17,696 nucleotides of DNA from an uncultured Clostridia bacterium (GTDB taxonomy: Bacteria; Bacillota; Clostridia; Christensenellales; Aristaeellaceae). Shown piece by piece: positions 16,348 to 17,696 of this stretch. The notes beneath the pieces were generated by a model, which was not told the origin of the DNA, made no database searches, and saw only the letters and a program-made list of their open reading frames with translations. The DNA is taken from assembly GCA_934647145.1 (NCBI GenBank), contig CAKUFB010000026.1:1-17696 (forward strand), written 5' to 3'. Every line of letters begins with the position of its first letter. Within the stretch, counting starts at the first letter, position 1. The translations under genes were made by a program, and so were the position numbers.

Positions 16348-16361
16348 CCCCCAAAAACACG

Positions 16362-16385
16362 CCCGCCCGCAGCATTGCGGGCGGG
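16362..16385 (-). terminator. Terminator hairpin shared by the DUF6259 gene and the toxin mRNA
   Basis: Perfect 9-bp GC stem CCCGCCCGC / GCGGGCGGG with a 6-nt loop. On the - strand it is followed, after four bases, by TTTTT, so it is a good intrinsic terminator for the toxin transcript. On + it lies 14 bases after the DUF6259-like stop but without a T-run, giving weaker termination there. Confidence 0.7.
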
Positions 16386-16422
16386 ATGTATGCTTACACT
16401 GAAGAAAATTTCTCCTGCCCGG

Positions 16423-16451
16423 TTGACAGTGGTTTTCTCCGGTGCTATAAT
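16423..16451 (+). promoter_or_regulatory. Consensus promoter of the antisense RNA
   Basis: Perfect TTGACA (16423-16428), 17-bp spacer, perfect TATAAT (16446-16451), plus an extended -10 TGC just before it. No protein gene follows on +; the transcript runs against the 3' end of the toxin gene. Confidence 0.85.
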
Positions 16452-16457
16452 GTCCTC

Positions 16458-16550
16458 AGGAAGGGATGACGCTTTTGGTAGGGCTTCTCCCCTCTATTGG
16501 GTACGAGCCGCTATCCGATTGCGCTGGATGGCGGCTTTGGTTTACTTATC
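16458..16550 (+). ncRNA. Antisense RNA antitoxin (RatA-like, type I)
   Basis: Predicted from the consensus promoter upstream to the terminator hairpin at 16506-16536 and its U-rich tail, giving about 80-100 nt. It would be fully complementary to the 3' untranslated part and last codons of the holin-like toxin mRNA, the same end-to-end convergence known for txpA/RatA of Bacillus subtilis. Expected function: duplex formation with toxin mRNA leading to its cleavage. Ends are approximate because no transcript data exist. Confidence 0.65.
16506..16536 (+). terminator. Terminator hairpin of the antisense RNA
   Basis: 11-bp stem AGCCGCTATCC / GGATGGCGGCT (one G-U pair) with a 9-nt loop, followed on + by TTTGGTTTACTTATC. 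It is a moderately U-rich intrinsic terminator for the antisense RNA; no T-tract follows on -. Confidence 0.65.
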
Positions 16551-16631
16551 TTTCTTGCCGTAGCTCATCGCTGCGAAAACAAGCATAAAGATCATGATGA
16601 CGAGCGACAACATCTGAAAGTCGGTCATCAT
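16542..16631 (-). CDS. Putative holin-like toxin (type I toxin-antitoxin)
   Basis: A 29-codon gene on the - strand, too short for ordinary gene callers. The product starts MMTDFQML, has one hydrophobic helix (about residues 7-22, SLVIMIFMLVFAAM) and ends YGKKDK. This short acidic head, single membrane helix and lysine-rich tail match the holin-like toxin family (Hol_Tox, TxpA/Fst-like), whose members depolarise the cell's own membrane. The Shine-Dalgarno AAGGAGGTGATC (16643-16632) is a 12-nt perfect match to the 16S rRNA 3' end and runs straight into ATGATG. Spacing favours the second ATG (16628), though the first is possible. Promoter, leader hairpin, terminator and a converging antisense RNA are all present, which makes a real locus much more likely than chance. 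Confidence 0.8.
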   Translation of the reverse strand: MMTDFQMLSLVIMIFMLVFAAMSYGKKDK

Positions 16632-16636
16632 GATCA

Positions 16637-16654
16637 CCTCCTTGGTAAAGGAGG
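16637..16654 (-). promoter_or_regulatory. Hairpin masking the toxin Shine-Dalgarno
   Basis: In the toxin mRNA leader, CCTCCTT pairs perfectly (7 bp) with AAGGAGG, the Shine-Dalgarno itself, around a 4-nt loop (TACC). The folded form would block ribosome entry. Leader structures of this kind delay translation in several type I toxin mRNAs. Confidence 0.7.
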
Positions 16655-16712
16655 GTAAAAGCCAAGCGCCATCGTTTTCCTTCCCTTTGGGAAGTCATGG
16701 ACTTCACCCGTG

Positions 16713-16741
16713 ATTATATCACGCACATATAGAAATGTCAA
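16713..16741 (-). promoter_or_regulatory. Consensus promoter of the toxin gene
   Basis: On the - strand: perfect TTGACA (16741-16736), 17-bp spacer, perfect TATAAT (16718-16713). The start is near 16706, giving a leader of about 75 nt. The leader begins with competing small stems (GAAGTC/GACTTC at 16691-16705 and CTTCCC/GGGAAG at 16680-16694) that could protect the 5' end. Confidence 0.85.
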
Positions 16742-16748
16742 TAAACAA

Positions 16749-16775
16749 TCCCGGCCGCGCATCAGGCGGTCGGGA
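16749..16775 (-). terminator. Terminator after the SHOCT fragment
   Basis: 10-bp stem TCCCGGCCGC / GCGGTCGGGA (one G-U pair) with a 7-nt loop. On the - strand it is followed by TTGTTTATT. It lies 8 bases beyond the SHOCT stop. Its T-rich tail runs directly into the -35 box of the toxin promoter. Confidence 0.65.
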
Positions 16776-16782
16776 CATACGG

Positions 16783-16932
16783 TTATTTACCTTCCAGAAT
16801 GCGCTTCTTTACACTATCAAACTCTTCCTGCGTGATTACTCCGCTATCCAGCAGTTGCTTGTACTTCAGTATTTCGTCCGCGCCGCTAACTTGGGCGTTC
16901 TCTTCAGAAGCGGTCTTTTTAACGCTGGACAT
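16783..16932 (-). CDS. SHOCT-domain protein fragment
   Basis: 49 codons from an ATG at 16932. The C-terminal half, DEILKYKQLLDSGVITQEEF followed by DSVKKRILEGK, is a clear SHOCT domain (short C-terminal oligomerisation helices with the ..L...G.IT.EEF...K..L pattern). SHOCT domains normally end a longer protein. Here the frame is open only about 14 codons above the ATG, to a TAA at 16977-16975, and no Shine-Dalgarno precedes the ATG. It therefore looks like the surviving 3' end of a broken gene. A genuine small protein is possible. It has its own terminator and lies between the toxin promoter and the lysS end. Confidence 0.6.
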   Translation of the reverse strand: MSSVKKTASEENAQVSGADEILKYKQLLDSGVITQEEFDSVKKRILEGK

Positions 16933-17004
16933 ATCAAGCGCAAAGTGCGTGGTATAGTACCGGTTTCCGCGGCATTATTCTACTTTCACCAGCACATCTT
17001 CCCC

Positions 17005-17056
17005 GGGCGCCTCGGCGGGCTTCTCCTCAGCCTTTTCGGCGGGTCTTGCGCCGCCG
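17005..17056. repeat. Direct repeat copy A (lysS linker sequence)
   Basis: 52 bp identical to 17475-17526 except one base (17029 A versus 17499 G). It lies just beyond the lysS stop. On the - strand it reads GGARPAEKAEEKPAEAP in a frame different from the end of lysS, then GEDVLVKVE and a TAA at 16977-16975. Confidence 0.95.
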
Positions 17057-17072
17057 GCAGTGCAGCGGGCGA

Positions 17073-17696
17073 TCAGTACAGCTTCGCGCCGGCAGGGATG
17101 TGGGGATCGACCATCAGCAGGTGCAGCTTTTCCTCGCCGTTTTCGTGATGCACGGCGGAGATCAGCATGCCCTCGGAGTCGATGCCCATCATCTTTCTGG
17201 GCGGCAGGTTGGTGATGGCGATGCAGGTTTTGCCCACCAGCTCTTCCGGCTCGTAATAGTCGTGGATGCCGCTCAAAATGACGCGATCCGTGCCGCTTCC
17301 GTCGTCCAGAACGAACCTCAGGAGCTTCTTGGACTTCTTCACCGCCTCGCAGGCCTTGACCTTCACGGCGCGGTAATCGCTCTTGGCGAAGGTGTCAAAA
17401 TCCACATAATCCTTAAACAGCGGCTCGATCTCGACGTGGGAGAAGTCGATCTTTTCGGGCTCGGCAGGGGCGGCGGGCGCCTCGGCGGGCTTCTCCTCGG
17501 CCTTTTCGGCGGGTCTTGCGCCGCCGACCTCCTTCATCGTCGGGAACAGCAGCACGTCGCGGATGCTGGCCGAGTCGGTCAAAAGCATCACCAGGCGATC
17601 CACGCCGAAGCCCAGGCCACCCGTGGGGGGCATGCCGATTTCCAGCGCGTTGAGGAAGTCGTAGTCCACCTGGGCGCGGCTGTTGGGATCGAGCGC
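17073..17696 (-). CDS. lysS: Lysyl-tRNA synthetase, class II, C-terminal part fused to a tRNA-binding domain (partial)
   Basis: LysRS charges tRNA-Lys with lysine in the cytosol. Only the last 207 codons are in the window; the gene enters from the right edge. The visible catalytic end, ALDPNSRAQ...GMPPTGGLGFGVDRLVMLLT...SIRDVLLFPTMK, is class II motif 3 (Arg after GVD) and the normal LysRS C-terminus. A Pro/Ala/Glu-rich linker follows (EKAEEKPAEAPAAPAEPEK). Then comes an OB-fold tRNA-binding domain of the EMAP-II / MetRS-beta / Trbp111 type, about 110 residues: FAKSDYRAVKVKACEAV, ITNLPPRKMMGIDSEGMLIS and ending PHIPAGAKLY. The domain is a usual appendix of MetRS; on LysRS it is unusual and probably increases tRNA affinity (inference). 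The linker is duplicated downstream. Confidence 0.92.
   Translation of the reverse strand, partial: ALDPNSRAQVDYDFLNALEIGMPPTGGLGFGVDRLVMLLTDSASIRDVLLFPTMKEVGGARPAEKAEEKPAEAPAAPAEPEKIDFSHVEIEPLFKDYVDFDTFAKSDYRAVKVKACEAVKKSKKLLRFVLDDGSGTDRVILSGIHDYYEPEELVGKTCIAITNLPPRKMMGIDSEGMLISAVHHENGEEKLHLLMVDPHIPAGAKLY
17475..17526. repeat. Direct repeat copy B (inside the lysS linker)
   Basis: Second copy of the 52-bp repeat, 470 bp from copy A in the same orientation. It encodes the linker GGARPAEKAEEKPAEAP between the LysRS catalytic domain and the tRNA-binding domain. Confidence 0.95.

Noticed and set aside
16375..16563. Small + strand protein frames downstream of the consensus promoter at 16423
   Set aside because: The ATG at 16450 lies inside the -10 box and no Shine-Dalgarno exists; the transcript is better explained as an antisense RNA.
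16735..17148. 137-codon open frame on the + strand
   Set aside because: Antisense to the SHOCT fragment, repeat A and the lysS end, all of which show real protein families on the other strand.
1..17696. CRISPR array, tRNA or rRNA genes, prophage or plasmid replication genes
   Set aside because: No regularly spaced repeats, no cloverleaf or rRNA signature and no phage or replication protein was seen; the toxin locus stands alone.

Overview
The window looks like a piece of a Clostridia-type (Bacillota) genome, probably a gut or anaerobic glycan degrader. Evidence: strong AAGGAGG-type Shine-Dalgarno sites, near-consensus TTGACA-N17-TATAAT promoters, two carbohydrate ABC importers of the LplB / LplC(YtcP) / lipoprotein-like binding protein type without a local ATPase, a holin-like type I toxin locus, and a lysyl-tRNA synthetase end. 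The exact taxon cannot be read from the sequence. Window position 1 begins in a run of 15 C, which suggests a contig edge.

Left locus (78-5536, visibly lower GC): two permeases, a secreted solute-binding protein, a cytosolic sialidase/BNR-propeller-like enzyme and an IclR-type regulator, all on the + strand. This is a compact import-and-cleave cassette. It is separated from the rest by a decayed IS5-type transposase fragment (5559-5738, - strand).

Right locus (5809-16347, visibly GC-rich): a - strand clan GH-A (GH42-like) glycosidase gene diverges, across a 295-bp regulatory region with promoters facing both ways, from a + strand operon of permease, permease, solute-binding protein, membrane-anchored AraC-type regulator and a DUF6259-like glycosidase. 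Neither hydrolase has a signal peptide, so the likely scheme is: the binding protein captures an oligosaccharide, the permeases import it using an ATPase encoded elsewhere, and the two cytosolic enzymes degrade it, with the AraC protein sensing it at the membrane.

Right end (16348-17696): a dense accessory region. It holds a complete, previously uncalled type I toxin-antitoxin locus: a 29-codon holin-like toxin on the - strand with a consensus promoter, a 12-nt perfect Shine-Dalgarno that can be masked by a hairpin, and a converging + strand antisense RNA with its own consensus promoter and terminator. Next come a SHOCT-domain fragment with its terminator, and the 3' end of lysS encoding a class II LysRS fused to a C-terminal tRNA-binding (EMAP-II-like) domain. 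A 52-bp direct repeat (51/52 identical) flanks that tRNA-binding domain. Recombination between the copies would swap the LysRS C-terminus for a short alternative tail.
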